The notes: generated by a model not told the origin, from the sequence alone. 64,000 nt of DNA from Anaerolineae bacterium (GCA_023954475.1 JAMLHW010000003.1:310001-374000); one strand, 5' to 3'. Positions 1 to 10,068 are shown, counted from the stretch's first letter. Program-made: numbers and translations.

Positions 1-840
1 GGATATCTGTGAAATTTGCGAATTTGAGGGTAATTGGTCCTCTACAAGAGGTAAGGATATCAAATTGCTTTCCGGAATTGCCGCTTTCGATATGGTTAAC
101 GGTGTTGGCGTAGCGGTATGTCTTGCTATGGCAACTTGAGTCGGTACCGTTTCCGGTGTTTGAAGAGAAAATTGAACTACGTTTACACAGTCAAGCGTAC
201 CGTCCTCAGCTTTCAATAACTCGGCCCAGATCCACCCCACTTGTTTATCGTCTGGCAGAAGAACATGAAACCACAATTGACTTTCAAGTGTTCCCAACAA
301 AATGACAGGATCACCTGAGTTCAGTTTGGCAACAATATTGCCTTCGTCAACAATGGGTTCTTCACGAACATTGGCGCGGTTATTGATAGAAGTGTCAACT
401 GTTGCAATGAGGAGTTTGTCCGTAAGCATTTGAGGACATGTCTGTGCTAGCGTAGTTGCATCCACAGTTGCTGTTGAAATGTTGGGAGTAGGAGTATTTG
501 TCAGTACTGGTACTTCATCTTTGTCCGGTTTGTCAACCATATTTTCAAACAGTGATGATACATGCTCATCAACAGATGATAGCTGCATATCAAGCCAAAT
601 AACAGCTTGTTCATACGTGTAAGGTAAATCGAGACGCCGGAGAACAACGCCTCCGATGAGAGCTAAAGCTGCATGAAAAACTGCTACTTTAAGACGATCA
701 AGAGCGTCCTCCCATACCTGTTGTATTCTGTTTCTAAGTTCAGTAGGATCCCTACTAACAGCATTGTTCTCTGCTGAATTATTCGTAACAATACCCAATC
801 TGAATCTGTCATCTAGACCGGTAACTTGTTCTGTATCCAT
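1..840 (-). CDS. SH3b-domain protein, 3' end beyond the window
   Basis: An open frame of 280 codons begins at the ATG whose complement is CAT at 838-840 and runs off the left edge with no stop. Residues 1-60 are soluble and charged. A Thr/Pro stretch (TNTPTPN) near residue 115 precedes a segment with the features of a bacterial SH3 (SH3b) domain at about residues 145-205, including the NRANVREEP and VGWIWAEL motifs. A second Thr/Pro-rich linker follows. SH3b domains commonly bind cell-wall peptides, so a cell-surface role is plausible, but no signal peptide is visible. The DNA is clearly more AT-rich than the rest of the window and contains no copy of the TCGGCCGA palindrome, which suggests a different origin. 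Function unknown. Confidence 0.72.
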   Translation of the reverse strand, partial: MDTEQVTGLDDRFRLGIVTNNSAENNAVSRDPTELRNRIQQVWEDALDRLKVAVFHAALALIGGVVLRRLDLPYTYEQAVIWLDMQLSSVDEHVSSLFENMVDKPDKDEVPVLTNTPTPNISTATVDATTLAQTCPQMLTDKLLIATVDTSINNRANVREEPIVDEGNIVAKLNSGDPVILLGTLESQLWFHVLLPDDKQVGWIWAELLKAEDGTLDCVNVVQFSLQTPETVPTQVAIARHTATPTPLTISKAAIPESNLISLPLVEDQLPSNSQISQIS

Positions 841-1240
841 GAGGCAACCAACTGAAAATAGTCAACTGGAAATTGCAGTCAATACACGACATAAGGTTTT
901 TGCTTTCACGGAATGCTATCTTGATTGAAGATTGCCAAACCTGTAACAACTATACGCCATTTTGAGCCAAAAAGTTGCTCAATTTCAGAGAGAACAGTTG
1001 TGATAATGATAGAGTACACTCTTAATACATATGTTGAATGTGCAGTGTCACACCAAAAAGAATATATGTTCTAATTTTAGCACATAGTTGTATCCTTAGC
1101 AAATGTCAGAATTGCCCTAATATAGTTTTTCCAAAGTCAAAGGCGAACAAAGTAGCAGTTGGGATTGAACCTTGTCACTACATAGAAGATCTTGTATAGC
1201 TTCAGCACAATACCTTTTCTGACGACGTGTTACAATTCTC
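841..1240. other. AT-rich intergenic region
   Basis: About 400 bases without a convincing gene lie between the start of the SH3b gene and the end of yjbQ. The region must hold the promoter of the leftward SH3b gene, but I see no near-consensus -35/-10 pair with good spacing. No repeat, palindrome copy or terminator-like hairpin was recognised. Confidence 0.5.
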
Positions 1241-1660
1241 TCACTCCCCGATCAATTGTACGACCAACTGCCGCCGCCGTGCGCGATTGTCAAAGTCGAC
1301 AAACACGATTTGCTGCCATGTACCCAGTGTCAAACGTCCATTGATAAATGGTACCGTCAACGACGGCCCCAACAGCGCCGCCCGCACATGGCTATGTCCG
1401 TTCCCATCACCCCAGCGCGCGTTGTGGGCATAATGGCGGTCGGGACTGGCGATCTCGTCAAAGAGCCGCTGCAAATCGGCAATGCAGCCCGACTCATACT
1501 CGATCGTCGTTAGCCCGCTGGTTGCTGAAGGCGAAAACAACGCCACAATACCGTGGCGCAATGGCGACTGTGCCACGCTCTGCGCCACCGCATTGGTTAC
1601 ATCGACAATGTGTCCAATGCCCTGTGTCTCAAATTCGATTTGGCTATTGATAACTGTCAT
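1241..1660 (-). CDS. yjbQ: YjbQ family protein (UPF0047)
   Basis: The 139-residue protein has the usual length of the YjbQ/UPF0047 family and carries its C-terminal signature WGDGNGHSHVRAALLGPS, followed by LTLGTWQQIVFVDFDNR. Some members have weak thiamine-phosphate synthase activity, but the physiological role is unsettled. I chose the ATG at 1658-1660, giving MTVINSQIEFET. The frame extends 42 codons further upstream, but that part is Cys/Arg-rich and not family-like. The gene is divergent from the efflux operon that starts at 1868, and the 207-base spacer between them probably holds both promoters. Confidence 0.85.
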   Translation of the reverse strand: MTVINSQIEFETQGIGHIVDVTNAVAQSVAQSPLRHGIVALFSPSATSGLTTIEYESGCIADLQRLFDEIASPDRHYAHNARWGDGNGHSHVRAALLGPSLTVPFINGRLTLGTWQQIVFVDFDNRARRRQLVVQLIGE

Positions 1661-1867
1661 GAAGCAATCCCTGCCTGTGTTCCGATAGATGGTTCGCTGG
1701 TGGCCTATTATCGTCACGAACAAACCAACTATCAAACCACAACGATTATTTGCACAACGTCTACGCTTTCTGCACAACTTCTCCATATTTGCCGATTAAA
1801 ATCCATTATGAGCACTGCCGGACAGGTTTCGGTTGTGCTGTCAGGCATTCTTCACAGGGAGCAAGCG

Positions 1868-3445
1868 GTGAACGACAAAAGTGTGAAAAAAAGGAAAAAC
1901 AGATGGATTTGGGTCGGCATTGGTGTTGCCGTCGTAGTTGGTATACTGTTGGTCGTTTTTGCACGGCAATCGGCGGCAGATGACGAAACGCCGATGATGG
2001 AGACGGTGACCGCCTTTGTCGGCGATCTGTCAGCCAGTGCCAGTGCCAGCGGTCATGTCGCTGCCCGCAGAAACGCCGAACTCTCTGTAGAGCAACCCGG
2101 TATTGTTACAAACGTGCCGGTGCGCGTCGGTGATGTCGTGCAGGCCGGCGCTGTACTCGTTGAACTGGATACAACTGATCTGGCATTCAACCTGGCGTCT
2201 ATGGAGCAGGCATTGCGAGTCCAGGAAGCTAACCTGGCGACACTGCTCAAGTCGGCGTCAGAAACAGATCTGGCAGCAGCGCGTGCCAATGTCGCGGCAG
2301 CGCAAGCCAATCTCGACGATGTGCTCGACGGACCGTCGGATCTCGAACTGGCAGTGCAAGAGGCCAATGTGCGTTCGGCCGAAGCCAATGTCACCAGTTC
2401 GTACGGCAATTTGCAATCGGCGCGGGACGCAATCAGTGATGCGCAAATCGCAGCGGCCGCAGCGCAACTGGCGGCGGCCAAACTGGCACAAACGCAGGCG
2501 CGTCTGGCGAACGAGGACAATCCTACGTACGAAACCGATCAGGCGCTGCGTGATGCCGATGAACAAGTCGCCATTGCCCAGTCGCAACTCAATGAATTGT
2601 TGGACGGCCCGGCTGTCGGTTCGGCACAGGCCGGTGTAACCGCGTCAGCCGCACAGCGCGATGCGGCACAAGCTAATTTTGAGGCGTTTGCTGACGGTGC
2701 GACGGCGACGGCGATTGCGGCTGCCGAAGCGCAGTTGGCGCAGGCGGAAGCAGCGCTAAATGCATTGGTCGACGGTCCTACTGCTGCCGATATCCGTTCG
2801 GCCGAAGCGCAAGTCGAGCAGGCCCGTCTCAACGTCGAAGCGGCACAGGAAGCGCTCGACAAAGCGACGCTGCATGCTCCTTTCGATGGCGTTATCACCG
2901 CAGTCAACATCGCACCGGGTGAATTTGCGTCCGGTGTCGTCGTAGCGTTGACCGACAGCAACAGTCTGGAACTGGTGCTCGACGTTGACGAAGTCGATAT
3001 CGGTGCCTTGGCAGTCGGTCAGCCAGCAGTTATCGCGTTGGAAGCGTGGCCGACTGTTGAAATCGAGAGCGCCATCAACAACATTGCACCCAGTACACAG
3101 AATAACAGCAGCGGTCTTGTCACTTATCAAGTCTATCTCGACCTGGGTGCTACCGATCTGCCGGTGCGTGTCGGTATGACAGCCAACGCGAATCTGATTA
3201 CGGCCAATCGACAGGATGTGCTGCTGGTTGAGAGCCGGGCGATCCAGGCCAATCGCCAGAACGGCACGTTCTCTGTCATGGTGCTTGATGCAGACGGCAC
3301 AACGCGTGAAGTACCTGTCACCATCGGTTTGCGCGACGGCGTTTACACACAAATCACAAGCGGTTTGCAGGCTGGTGACGAAGTCTTAGTAGGCGATTTG
3401 CCGACGTTTGACTTTGACGCCGAGAGTGGACCATTTGGCGGCTAG
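1868..3445 (+). CDS. HlyD-type membrane fusion (adaptor) protein, first copy
   Basis: A periplasmic-adaptor-like subunit of a MacB-type efflux system, 525 residues. I chose the GTG at 1868 because AGGGAG lies 7 bases upstream. The frame extends further upstream, but that part overlaps yjbQ on the other strand. Residues 1-10 are basic, then a single membrane anchor (about 14-30), a lipoyl/barrel half (VEQPGIVTNVPVRVGDVV), and a very long Ala/Gln-rich coiled coil built from repeated units ending in LLDGP or LVDGP. The second lipoyl half (ATLHAPFDGVITAVNIAPGE) and a beta-barrel domain follow. Two TCGGCCGA copies sit in the coiled-coil repeats, read as RSAEA. It is first in an operon with a second adaptor, an ATPase and a permease. 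Confidence 0.85.
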   Translation: MNDKSVKKRKNRWIWVGIGVAVVVGILLVVFARQSAADDETPMMETVTAFVGDLSASASASGHVAARRNAELSVEQPGIVTNVPVRVGDVVQAGAVLVELDTTDLAFNLASMEQALRVQEANLATLLKSASETDLAAARANVAAAQANLDDVLDGPSDLELAVQEANVRSAEANVTSSYGNLQSARDAISDAQIAAAAAQLAAAKLAQTQARLANEDNPTYETDQALRDADEQVAIAQSQLNELLDGPAVGSAQAGVTASAAQRDAAQANFEAFADGATATAIAAAEAQLAQAEAALNALVDGPTAADIRSAEAQVEQARLNVEAAQEALDKATLHAPFDGVITAVNIAPGEFASGVVVALTDSNSLELVLDVDEVDIGALAVGQPAVIALEAWPTVEIESAINNIAPSTQNNSSGLVTYQVYLDLGATDLPVRVGMTANANLITANRQDVLLVESRAIQANRQNGTFSVMVLDADGTTREVPVTIGLRDGVYTQITSGLQAGDEVLVGDLPTFDFDAESGPFGG

Positions 3446-3454
3446 CAGCGTGTT

Positions 3455-3488
3455 AGAAACCGGGTTTTTTCGGAAAAACCCGGTTTCT
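3455..3488. terminator. Perfect 15-bp hairpin with TCGG tetraloop
   Basis: Arms 3455-3469 and 3474-3488 are perfectly complementary (AGAAACCGGGTTTTT and its complement) around a 4-base loop. The hairpin lies between the two adaptor genes, 10 bases after the first stop codon. No U-run follows, so it may be an mRNA-stabilising or partial-termination element rather than a strong terminator. The core AAACCGGG..CCCGGTTT recurs at 41672-41699 and 47683-47709, always at a gene end. Confidence 0.6.
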
Positions 3489-3510
3489 CAGGTCATGAAA
3501 GGAATTAGAC

Positions 3511-5205
3511 ATGAGTAAATCAACTAACAGAAAACGCAGGCGCTGGCCGTGGATTGTCGGCATCATCGCCGCTGTTATCATTTTGGGAGGCGTTTTTGTC
3601 GGTGGACGTATACGGGATGCGCGTGCGCAGCTCACCGAGTTTCAAACAGGTGAAAAAGTGGTCGCGTTTGTCGGTGATCTCGCGTCGACGGCGACAGCCA
3701 GCGGACGTGTTGTGCCGCAGCGCGATGCGACGTTGGCTATGGCGACCAGTGGTCGTGTTGCGGATGTATTGGTCGAGGTCGGCGATGTGGTGCAGCAAGG
3801 CGATATCCTCGTACAACTGGAAACGACGGCGCTACGGCGGACGGTTGACACAGCGGCGCAAAATCTGGTGATTGCCGAGGCTGCGCTGGAAAAATTGCTC
3901 GATGGGGCGACGGCGGCTGACATTGCCTCAGCGCAAGCGGCGGTCAACAGTGCGCAGGCAGCTCTCGACAGTGCAATGAATGGCGCGACACCGCAACAAA
4001 TTGCTGCTTCGGAAGCGAATGTGCGTGCGGCGCAGGCCAATCTGAATGCCGCATATGCCAATTATCAGTCGGCGACTGAGGGGCCGTCTGACGCTGACTT
4101 GATCTCGGCCGAATCCAATCTGCAAGCGGCTGCTGACCGTCAACTCGCTGCCCGGCGCGCTCACGAAGCGGTGCTAACTTGTACCGTCATCGATTTGCCG
4201 GGCGGCGGGACACGTGAATTTTGCGCCGAAGACGAACAGATCGAATTGGCTGAAGCCAACGCCATCGCCGCCAACGCTGAATTGGCAGCGGCTCAGGCGC
4301 AGTACGATGCGGTCGTTTCCGGTGCTGCGCAGGGCGCAATCAATGCGGCGTCGGGCAGTATCGCGGCGGCGCAGGCTAATTTGGAAGCGGCTCAAGCCAA
4401 TCACGAACTATTGCTGCAGGGATCGACGCCTCCTCAAATCGCATCGGCCGAAGCGCAACTGGCACAGGCACAGGCGACGCTCGAAAATGTATTGAATGGC
4501 GTTTCGGCCGAACAGATCACCATCGCCGAAGCGCAAGTTGAACAAGCCCGCATCGCCTTGCAGAGCGCAGAAAACAATCTCGCCAAAGCGACGTTGGCAG
4601 CGCCATTTGACGGCATCGTGACCGCCGTTTATGTGACCGAGGGCGAAGCAGCCGCCGGCCCTGTCATAGCGCTGATTGACCGCGACAGCATGGAGGTCGT
4701 GCTCAGCGTCGACGAGGTTGATCTGGCGACATTGGAGCTGGGCCAGGAAGCTATCGTCACGCTGGAAGCCTTTCCCGACGTGGAAATCGACAGTGCCGTT
4801 ATCGCCATTGCGCCTGTCAGCCAACCGGGCGAGAGTGGACTGGTCAGCTACGACGTCAATCTCACTCTGATCGAAACGGATTTGCCGTTGCGTGTCAACA
4901 TGACAGCCAATGCGCAGTTGATCACGTCTGATCGCGAAAATGTTTTGCTCGTGCCCAACGCAGCCATCACCGCTGACCGCACGACCGGGAAATATTACGT
5001 CAACCGCGTTGCTGAAGATGAACGGCTGGGCTTTGAACAGGTCGAAGTCACGGTCGGATTGCGCGACAATCGCAACACGGAAATCACCAGTGGTCTCAGC
5101 GCCGGGGATGAATTGATTGTCGGCACATTGGATTTGACCGGCCCATTCGGCGGCCCCGGACCTGGCGGCGGGCCTGGTGGCCGCGGCCCGTTTGGAGGTG
5201 GTTAA
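3511..5205 (+). CDS. HlyD-type membrane fusion (adaptor) protein, second copy
   Basis: A paralogue of the preceding adaptor, 564 residues. The N-terminus is basic with a membrane anchor at about residues 13-32, followed by the first lipoyl half ([16 protein letters not shown]). The expanded coiled coil has at least five repeats of the form (L/M)(L/N)(D/N/Q)G(A/S)T..QIA.AEA..AQA. The second lipoyl half is [20 protein letters not shown], then a barrel, and a Gly/Pro-rich tail at about 545-564. AAAGGAATTAGAC precedes the ATG. GGAGGTGG at its 3' end serves the next gene, whose ATG lies 2 bases after this stop, indicating one transcript. Three palindrome copies fall in the repeats. Why the operon needs two adaptors is unclear; they may form mixed hexamers. 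Confidence 0.87.
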   Translation: MSKSTNRKRRRWPWIVGIIAAVIILGGVFVGGRIRDARAQLTEFQTGEKVVAFVGDLASTATASGRVVPQRDATLAMATSGRVADVLVEVGDVVQQGDILVQLETTALRRTVDTAAQNLVIAEAALEKLLDGATAADIASAQAAVNSAQAALDSAMNGATPQQIAASEANVRAAQANLNAAYANYQSATEGPSDADLISAESNLQAAADRQLAARRAHEAVLTCTVIDLPGGGTREFCAEDEQIELAEANAIAANAELAAAQAQYDAVVSGAAQGAINAASGSIAAAQANLEAAQANHELLLQGSTPPQIASAEAQLAQAQATLENVLNGVSAEQITIAEAQVEQARIALQSAENNLAKATLAAPFDGIVTAVYVTEGEAAAGPVIALIDRDSMEVVLSVDEVDLATLELGQEAIVTLEAFPDVEIDSAVIAIAPVSQPGESGLVSYDVNLTLIETDLPLRVNMTANAQLITSDRENVLLVPNAAITADRTTGKYYVNRVAEDERLGFEQVEVTVGLRDNRNTEITSGLSAGDELIVGTLDLTGPFGGPGPGGGPGGRGPFGGG

Positions 5206-5207
5206 TC

Positions 5208-5954
5208 ATGGTAGCACAAACGATACCTGCAACGATGCAGGCACGGTCACACAACGGACGCATGATCGAGTTGACCAATATCACGAAAGCGTATGCGATG
5301 GGAACGCAGACGGTGCATGCATTGCGCGGTGTCAACGGCACGATTGATCGCGGCGAGTTCATCGCCATCATGGGACCATCCGGCTCAGGTAAAAGCACAT
5401 TGATGAATATCATTGGCTGTCTCGACACGCCCACAGCAGGCACGTATATTCTCGACGGTGTCGATGTCAGTGACATGACCGATGATGAGCAGGCGCGGAT
5501 TCGCAATCGCATGGTCGGCTTTGTTTTTCAGCAGTTCAATCTGTTGCCGCGTACGACTGCGCTCAAGCAGGTTGCATTGCCGTTGATGTATGCCGGTTTC
5601 GGCCGAAGTGAGCGATTGGAGCGGGCAAAAGCCGCACTGGAACAGGTGGGTCTCGGTGACCGCATCGATCACAAGCCGGATGAGTTGTCCGGTGGTCAGC
5701 AGCAGCGCGTGGCCATTGCGCGAGCATTGGCGACTGAGCCAAGCATCATTCTGGCCGATGAGCCGACCGGAGCGCTTGATACGCAAACAGGTGAAGATAT
5801 TATGGCGCTCTTTCAGGAGTTGAACGATCAGGGCATCACCATTGTCATGGTCACACACGATCCGGAAGTAGCACAATGCGCCCAGCGCACGATTCAGATT
5901 CGCGACGGCTTGATTGTCGATGATGGACGTGGACAGGCGGAAGGTGACGCATGA
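5208..5954 (+). CDS. ABC transporter ATP-binding protein, MacB/LolD type
   Basis: The cytoplasmic ATPase of a tripartite-like exporter, 248 residues. It shows Walker A (GPSGSGKST), the Q-loop in [14 protein letters not shown], the signature LSGGQQQR, Walker B with catalytic Glu ([11 protein letters not shown]), and the H-loop (VTHD). The FQQFNLLPR segment is typical of the MacB/LolD/FtsE subgroup. GGAGGTGG just upstream of the ATG supports the start at 5208; the conserved domain begins at [11 protein letters not shown], about residue 19. It overlaps the permease by 4 bases (ATGA). The substrate cannot be read from the sequence. Related systems export macrolides, peptides or lipids. Confidence 0.93.
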   Translation: MVAQTIPATMQARSHNGRMIELTNITKAYAMGTQTVHALRGVNGTIDRGEFIAIMGPSGSGKSTLMNIIGCLDTPTAGTYILDGVDVSDMTDDEQARIRNRMVGFVFQQFNLLPRTTALKQVALPLMYAGFGRSERLERAKAALEQVGLGDRIDHKPDELSGGQQQRVAIARALATEPSIILADEPTGALDTQTGEDIMALFQELNDQGITIVMVTHDPEVAQCAQRTIQIRDGLIVDDGRGQAEGDA

Positions 5955-7171
5955 ATCTCTCAGAGAGCTTTTTGACGGCGCTCGACGCCTTGCTGGCTAA
6001 TAAATTGCGTGCCGTGTTGACGATGTTGGGCGTGATTATCGGTGTCGCTGCCGTCATTGCGCTTGTATCCATCGGCAACGGCCTTGACGCGTTCATCACG
6101 GGTGAAATTCAGTCGATTGGATCCAATCTGTTGTTTGTAACGACTGATAGCGAGAATAGCGGCGGTTATCCGGCACTCAGTCTGGACGATGTTGAAGCGT
6201 TGTCCGATCCGTTTAATGCGCCGGCGCTGGCTGCGGTTTCGGCCGAAATCGGCGGTCAGCAGGAAGTGATCGCCTATGGCATCAACGAACGCACTGCCGT
6301 TAATGGCGTCACGTACAACTATTTCGATGTCAACAACTACGTCGTTGAACTGGGCAACGGCTTTTTGCAAAGCGACCTGGACACACGTGCCCGCGTCGCC
6401 GTCATCGGCCCGGAAATCGCCGAGACCCTGTTCGGCGACACCTTTCCCATCGGGGAGTCGGTTAAAATTGGCGGTGTCTCCTATGAAGTGATCGGCGTTA
6501 CGGAAGCGAAAGGCGAATCTGTCGGCAGCAATCCCGATACGACGATTTTCGTCCCGTTGTCAACGGCGCAATCGCGTCTCTATCCGCGACGTACCCGTAC
6601 CGGCGAACGCGCCATCAACCTGATTACGGCGCAGGCGGTCAGTGAAAACCAGACCGATGCGGCCATCGAGCAGATCACAGAAACGTTGCGTGACCAGCAC
6701 GGTATCATCTACGCTTCTGATGATGATTTTACTATTATTAGCCAGACAGCGTTGCTCGAAAGCTTCAGCGCTATCACCGCGACGTTGACGTTGTTTCTCG
6801 GCGCCGTTGCCGGTATCTCACTCGTCGTCGGCGGCATCGGCATTATGAACATCATGCTGGTCAGCGTCACGGAGCGAACGCGTGAGATCGGTATTCGCAA
6901 GGCAATTGGTGCGCTGCGCCGCGATATTTTGCTGCAATTCCTGATCGAATCGGTACTCCTGAGTTTAATCGGCGGCATTATCGGCATCGTTCTCGGTGCG
7001 AGCGCGGCGTTTGCCTTGAGTAATTTTCTCGGTGAGTTGGTGCCGACGGTTGACCTGGGCACAATTGTGATGGCGACGTCGTTTGCGACGGCTGTGGGTG
7101 TCATCTTTGGCTTGTATCCGGCGTGGCGGGCATCCAATCTTCGGCCGATTGAAGCGCTGCGTTATGAATAA
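5951..7171 (+). CDS. MacB-like ABC permease (FtsX family)
   Basis: A 406-residue permease with the MacB plan: an N-terminal membrane helix at about 18-40 ([22 protein letters not shown]), an extracytoplasmic MacB_PCD domain of about 200 residues, and three C-terminal helices. The last three carry the family motif [28 protein letters not shown] and end with [17 protein letters not shown]. Its start codon overlaps the stop of the ATPase gene, so the two are translationally coupled. It should form a dimer with the ATPase and work with the two HlyD adaptors encoded upstream. Palindrome copies lie at 6239 and 7141. Confidence 0.92.
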   Translation: MNLSESFLTALDALLANKLRAVLTMLGVIIGVAAVIALVSIGNGLDAFITGEIQSIGSNLLFVTTDSENSGGYPALSLDDVEALSDPFNAPALAAVSAEIGGQQEVIAYGINERTAVNGVTYNYFDVNNYVVELGNGFLQSDLDTRARVAVIGPEIAETLFGDTFPIGESVKIGGVSYEVIGVTEAKGESVGSNPDTTIFVPLSTAQSRLYPRRTRTGERAINLITAQAVSENQTDAAIEQITETLRDQHGIIYASDDDFTIISQTALLESFSAITATLTLFLGAVAGISLVVGGIGIMNIMLVSVTERTREIGIRKAIGALRRDILLQFLIESVLLSLIGGIIGIVLGASAAFALSNFLGELVPTVDLGTIVMATSFATAVGVIFGLYPAWRASNLRPIEALRYE

Positions 7172-7230
7172 CCACATTGTTGCCGTAATTTACCGATGCC
7201 CAGCCAAATTCCGGTACAATCAACGGCAGA

Positions 7231-7701
7231 ATGTGTGCGCAAGAGCAGTCTGAACGGGTTTTCGCATACGGTTCTAATCTGTCCACAGAGCAGATGACGC
7301 GCCGTTGTCCTGGTGCCGTCTTTATAGCACGCGCTAAACTGCCTGGTTTTGCGTTGGCGTTTGTGCAATGGCATACGGGTTGGGGTGGTGGTGTAGCCAG
7401 TATCGTGCCGGATGATGCCGGTGTTGTTGAAGGTGTTGTGTATGCGCTTTCGGCCGAAAACCTGCACGCGCTCGATGGCTATGAACCAACCCGTGACGGC
7501 AGCTACTGGCGCGAACAGGTCACGGTAATGACCGTTTCCGGTGATGAACTGGAGGTCTGGGTATATCGTGGACACGTGGCGGCAGAGGCACCTTTTGCCC
7601 CATCTGCCGGTTATTTAGCGACTATTGTAGACGGCGCACGCGGACATGGATTGCCGGAATCGTATATCGCCGAACTGATCCAATCGGCCGATGGACAATG
7701 A
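7231..7701 (+). CDS. Gamma-glutamylcyclotransferase-like (AIG2/GGCT) protein
   Basis: A 156-residue protein of the GGCT fold. The N-terminal glycine-loop motif FAYGSNLS at about residues 11-18 and the DGYEP motif near residue 87 are typical. Family members release 5-oxoproline from gamma-glutamyl compounds, but many bacterial members have no known substrate. The ATG at 7231 leaves only a short leader before the first strand. It stands 59 bases after the efflux operon and about 90 bases before the amidase, in the same direction. Palindromes at 7450 and 7684 are read as LSAEN and QSADG. Confidence 0.8.
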   Translation: MCAQEQSERVFAYGSNLSTEQMTRRCPGAVFIARAKLPGFALAFVQWHTGWGGGVASIVPDDAGVVEGVVYALSAENLHALDGYEPTRDGSYWREQVTVMTVSGDELEVWVYRGHVAAEAPFAPSAGYLATIVDGARGHGLPESYIAELIQSADGQ

Positions 7702-7791
7702 CACAAACAACATTAGTCGGCGGCGTTTTTGAGCGCCGGCTTCCAACTCGGCATAGCTGCGCTCGTGGCAGCGTGTCGTCAAGGGACAACG

Positions 7792-9327
7792 ATGACGCAA
7801 ACAACGCTTCCTTTTGCGGTAGAAGAGGCAACTGTAGCTGATTTGCAAGCCGCGATGTCTAGTGGCGCATTGACGGCTGTGCAATTGGTCGAGGCGTTGT
7901 TGCAACGCATTGACGCGCTGGATCGCCATGGCCCGACGCTCAATTCCGTCATCGAACTAAATCCCGATGCAATGGCGATTGCAACGGCGCTGGATGTAGA
8001 GCGCAGGGCAGGGCGCGTGCGTGGCCCGCTGCACGGCATTCCGTTTATGGTGAAGGACAATATCGATTCGGCCGATAAGATGCTCACAACCGCCGGTTCG
8101 CTGGCGATGACCACTTCCATGCCTGCGCAAGATGCCACCGTCGTGCGCCAACTGCGCGAGGTCGGCGCGATTTTGCTCGGCAAAACCAACCTCAGCGAAT
8201 GGGCCAACATCCGTTCCACGCAGTCAGTGAGCGGTTGGAGCGGTCGCGGCGGACAAACGCGCAATCCGTACAAACTCGATCACAATCCGTGCGGCTCCAG
8301 TTCCGGTTCTGGTGTTGCCGTTTCCGCTGGATTTGTGCCGGTGGCATTGGGCACGGAAACGGATGGCTCAATCGTGTGTCCGGCGCACATCAACGGCATT
8401 GTCGGCATCAAGCCAACCGTCGGTCTGACAAGCCGCGCCGGCGTAATACCGATTTCGCATAGCCAAGATACGGTTGGGCCGATGGCGCGCACAGTAGCCG
8501 ATGCTGCTGCTTTCCTCGGCGTGCTGACCGGCGTCGATCCGCGTGATGCGGCGACCGGGGCGAGTGCAGGCTGGTCAGCGGCAGATTACACACAATTTCT
8601 CGACCCTGACGCGCTGCGTGGCGCACGAATCGGTGTGCCACGTACCGTTTATTTTGGCTATGATGAGGACGCTGACGCCATCGCCGAAGCAGCCTTGGCT
8701 GTCCTGCGTGCTGCCGGTGCGGAAATCGTCGATCCGGTGACGTTGCCATCGGCCGAAGAGATACGCGAGAACAAAGCCGAGTTGCAGGTATTGCTCTACG
8801 AATTGAAAACTGACTTGGCGGCGTATCTGGCGACCCGTGTTCCGCATCCTGATCACCTTGATGCAGTCATTCCCCGGTCGTTGGCTGACTTGATCGCCTA
8901 CAATATTGCGCATGCAGATCGTGAAATGCCACATTTTGGGCAGGAATTGTTTGAGCAGGCGGTCGTGAAGGGGCCATTGCCTGATCCGGCCTATTTGAAA
9001 GCATCGGCCGATGCGCGGCGCATGGGTCGAGAAGAAGGTGTTGACGCGGTGCTGGACGCATACAAGCTTGACGCCCTGGTAGCGCCTACCGGTGGCCCGG
9101 CGTGGCGTACCGACTACGAAGCGGGTGATGCCTATGGTGGCGGCAGTTCAACCCATGCGGCCATTGCCGGGTATCCGCTGATAACCGTTCCGGCTGGTTT
9201 TGCCGATGGACTGCCGGTGGGTCTAACCTTTATGGGTCGTGCTTACAGCGAGCCGACATTGATCGGCCTGGCCTACGCGTTCGAGCAGCTCACACAGGCA
9301 CGTCGCAAACCCGAATTCTATTTGTAG
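7792..9327 (+). CDS. Amidase signature family enzyme
   Basis: A 511-residue amidase signature hydrolase. The Ser-cisSer-Lys triad region is visible: Lys in MVKDNIDSADKM, the Gly/Ser-rich segment PCGSSSGSGVAVSAG, and the nucleophile region ALGTETDGSI. I chose the ATG at 7792 because AAGGGA lies 5 bases upstream and the protein then begins MTQTTLPF. An upstream in-frame start at 7729 would add 21 unlike residues. The family hydrolyses diverse amides; similarity to the GatA type is limited to the core and no gatB or gatC is nearby. Specificity unknown. Three palindromes are read as Ser-Ala-Asp/Glu. Confidence 0.88.
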   Translation: MTQTTLPFAVEEATVADLQAAMSSGALTAVQLVEALLQRIDALDRHGPTLNSVIELNPDAMAIATALDVERRAGRVRGPLHGIPFMVKDNIDSADKMLTTAGSLAMTTSMPAQDATVVRQLREVGAILLGKTNLSEWANIRSTQSVSGWSGRGGQTRNPYKLDHNPCGSSSGSGVAVSAGFVPVALGTETDGSIVCPAHINGIVGIKPTVGLTSRAGVIPISHSQDTVGPMARTVADAAAFLGVLTGVDPRDAATGASAGWSAADYTQFLDPDALRGARIGVPRTVYFGYDEDADAIAEAALAVLRAAGAEIVDPVTLPSAEEIRENKAELQVLLYELKTDLAAYLATRVPHPDHLDAVIPRSLADLIAYNIAHADREMPHFGQELFEQAVVKGPLPDPAYLKASADARRMGREEGVDAVLDAYKLDALVAPTGGPAWRTDYEAGDAYGGGSSTHAAIAGYPLITVPAGFADGLPVGLTFMGRAYSEPTLIGLAYAFEQLTQARRKPEFYL

Positions 9328-9357
9328 AGCAGATTGTCAATCTGCCTAGCGGTCAAA

Positions 9358-10068
9358 ATGAGCAAAGAACGTGTGCTGGTCGTTGATGACGACAAAGAAA
9401 TTGTGCGCCTGGTGCGGGGCTATCTCGAAAAAGACAGCTATGAGGTACTCGTCGCTTACAACGGCGAGGCGGCCCTGCATGCCATTCGTCGCGAACGGCC
9501 GGATTGCGTTATCCTCGACCTGATGTTACCTGATCGCGATGGCTACGAAGTGACTCGTCTCGTGCGGGCTGACAGACAACTAGCCGCCACGCCCATCATC
9601 ATGCTCACGGCCCGTGTCGAAGACACCGACAAAATCGTCGGTCTTGAAATGGGCGCAGATGATTATGTGACCAAACCGTTTAATCCACGCGAGGTGGTGG
9701 CACGAGTGCGAGCGCTGTTGCGCCGCAGCCAACTGGAAGCGGCAGCAGCGACCGCGCCAATCCTGGCAAGCGGCACCGTACGCATGGATACGGGCAGCCG
9801 CATTGTAACCGTCAACGAGGAACCCGTTGACTTAACGCCGACCGAGTTCGATATATTGCGCGTACTGCTGGAGAATCCCGGCTATGCGTTTACGCGTGAC
9901 GAGTTGATCGAGCGCGGTTTGGGATACAGTTACGCCGGGATGGGGCGCACATTGGACAGTCACATCAAGAATTTGCGGCGCAAGATCGAACGAGATCACA
10001 AGAATCCAACTTTGATTCAAACGGTCTACGGCGTTGGCTATCGTCTGGCAGAGGACGGGAAGACGTGA
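9358..10068 (+). CDS. Response regulator, OmpR/PhoB family
   Basis: A 236-residue regulator. The receiver domain (about 1-120) has the acidic pair DDD near residue 10, the phosphoacceptor Asp in VILDLMLPDRDG and the switch Lys in VTKPFNP. The C-terminal winged helix (about 140-232) contains LTPTEFDILRVLLENPG and GRTLDSHIKNLRRKIE. I chose the ATG at 9358 rather than the TTG 24 bases upstream, because the receiver begins directly at SKERVLVVDDD. The last base of its stop codon is the first base of the kinase gene start, so the pair is co-translated. The target genes are unknown; the efflux operon upstream is one candidate. Confidence 0.92.
   Translation: MSKERVLVVDDDKEIVRLVRGYLEKDSYEVLVAYNGEAALHAIRRERPDCVILDLMLPDRDGYEVTRLVRADRQLAATPIIMLTARVEDTDKIVGLEMGADDYVTKPFNPREVVARVRALLRRSQLEAAAATAPILASGTVRMDTGSRIVTVNEEPVDLTPTEFDILRVLLENPGYAFTRDELIERGLGYSYAGMGRTLDSHIKNLRRKIERDHKNPTLIQTVYGVGYRLAEDGKT

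Noticed and set aside
1141-1190. tRNA-like T-loop (GGTTCAATCC) on the minus strand
   Set aside because: The bases flanking the loop do not form a 5-bp stem and no acceptor, D or anticodon arms could be built.
2053-2961. Long Ala/Ser-rich minus-strand frames opposite the first HlyD gene
   Set aside because: They are the complement of Ala/Gln-rich coiled-coil codons and have the composition of a shadow frame.
8501-9327. Amidase as GatA of the tRNA amidotransferase
   Set aside because: Only the shared amidase core matches and there is no gatB or gatC in the neighbourhood.
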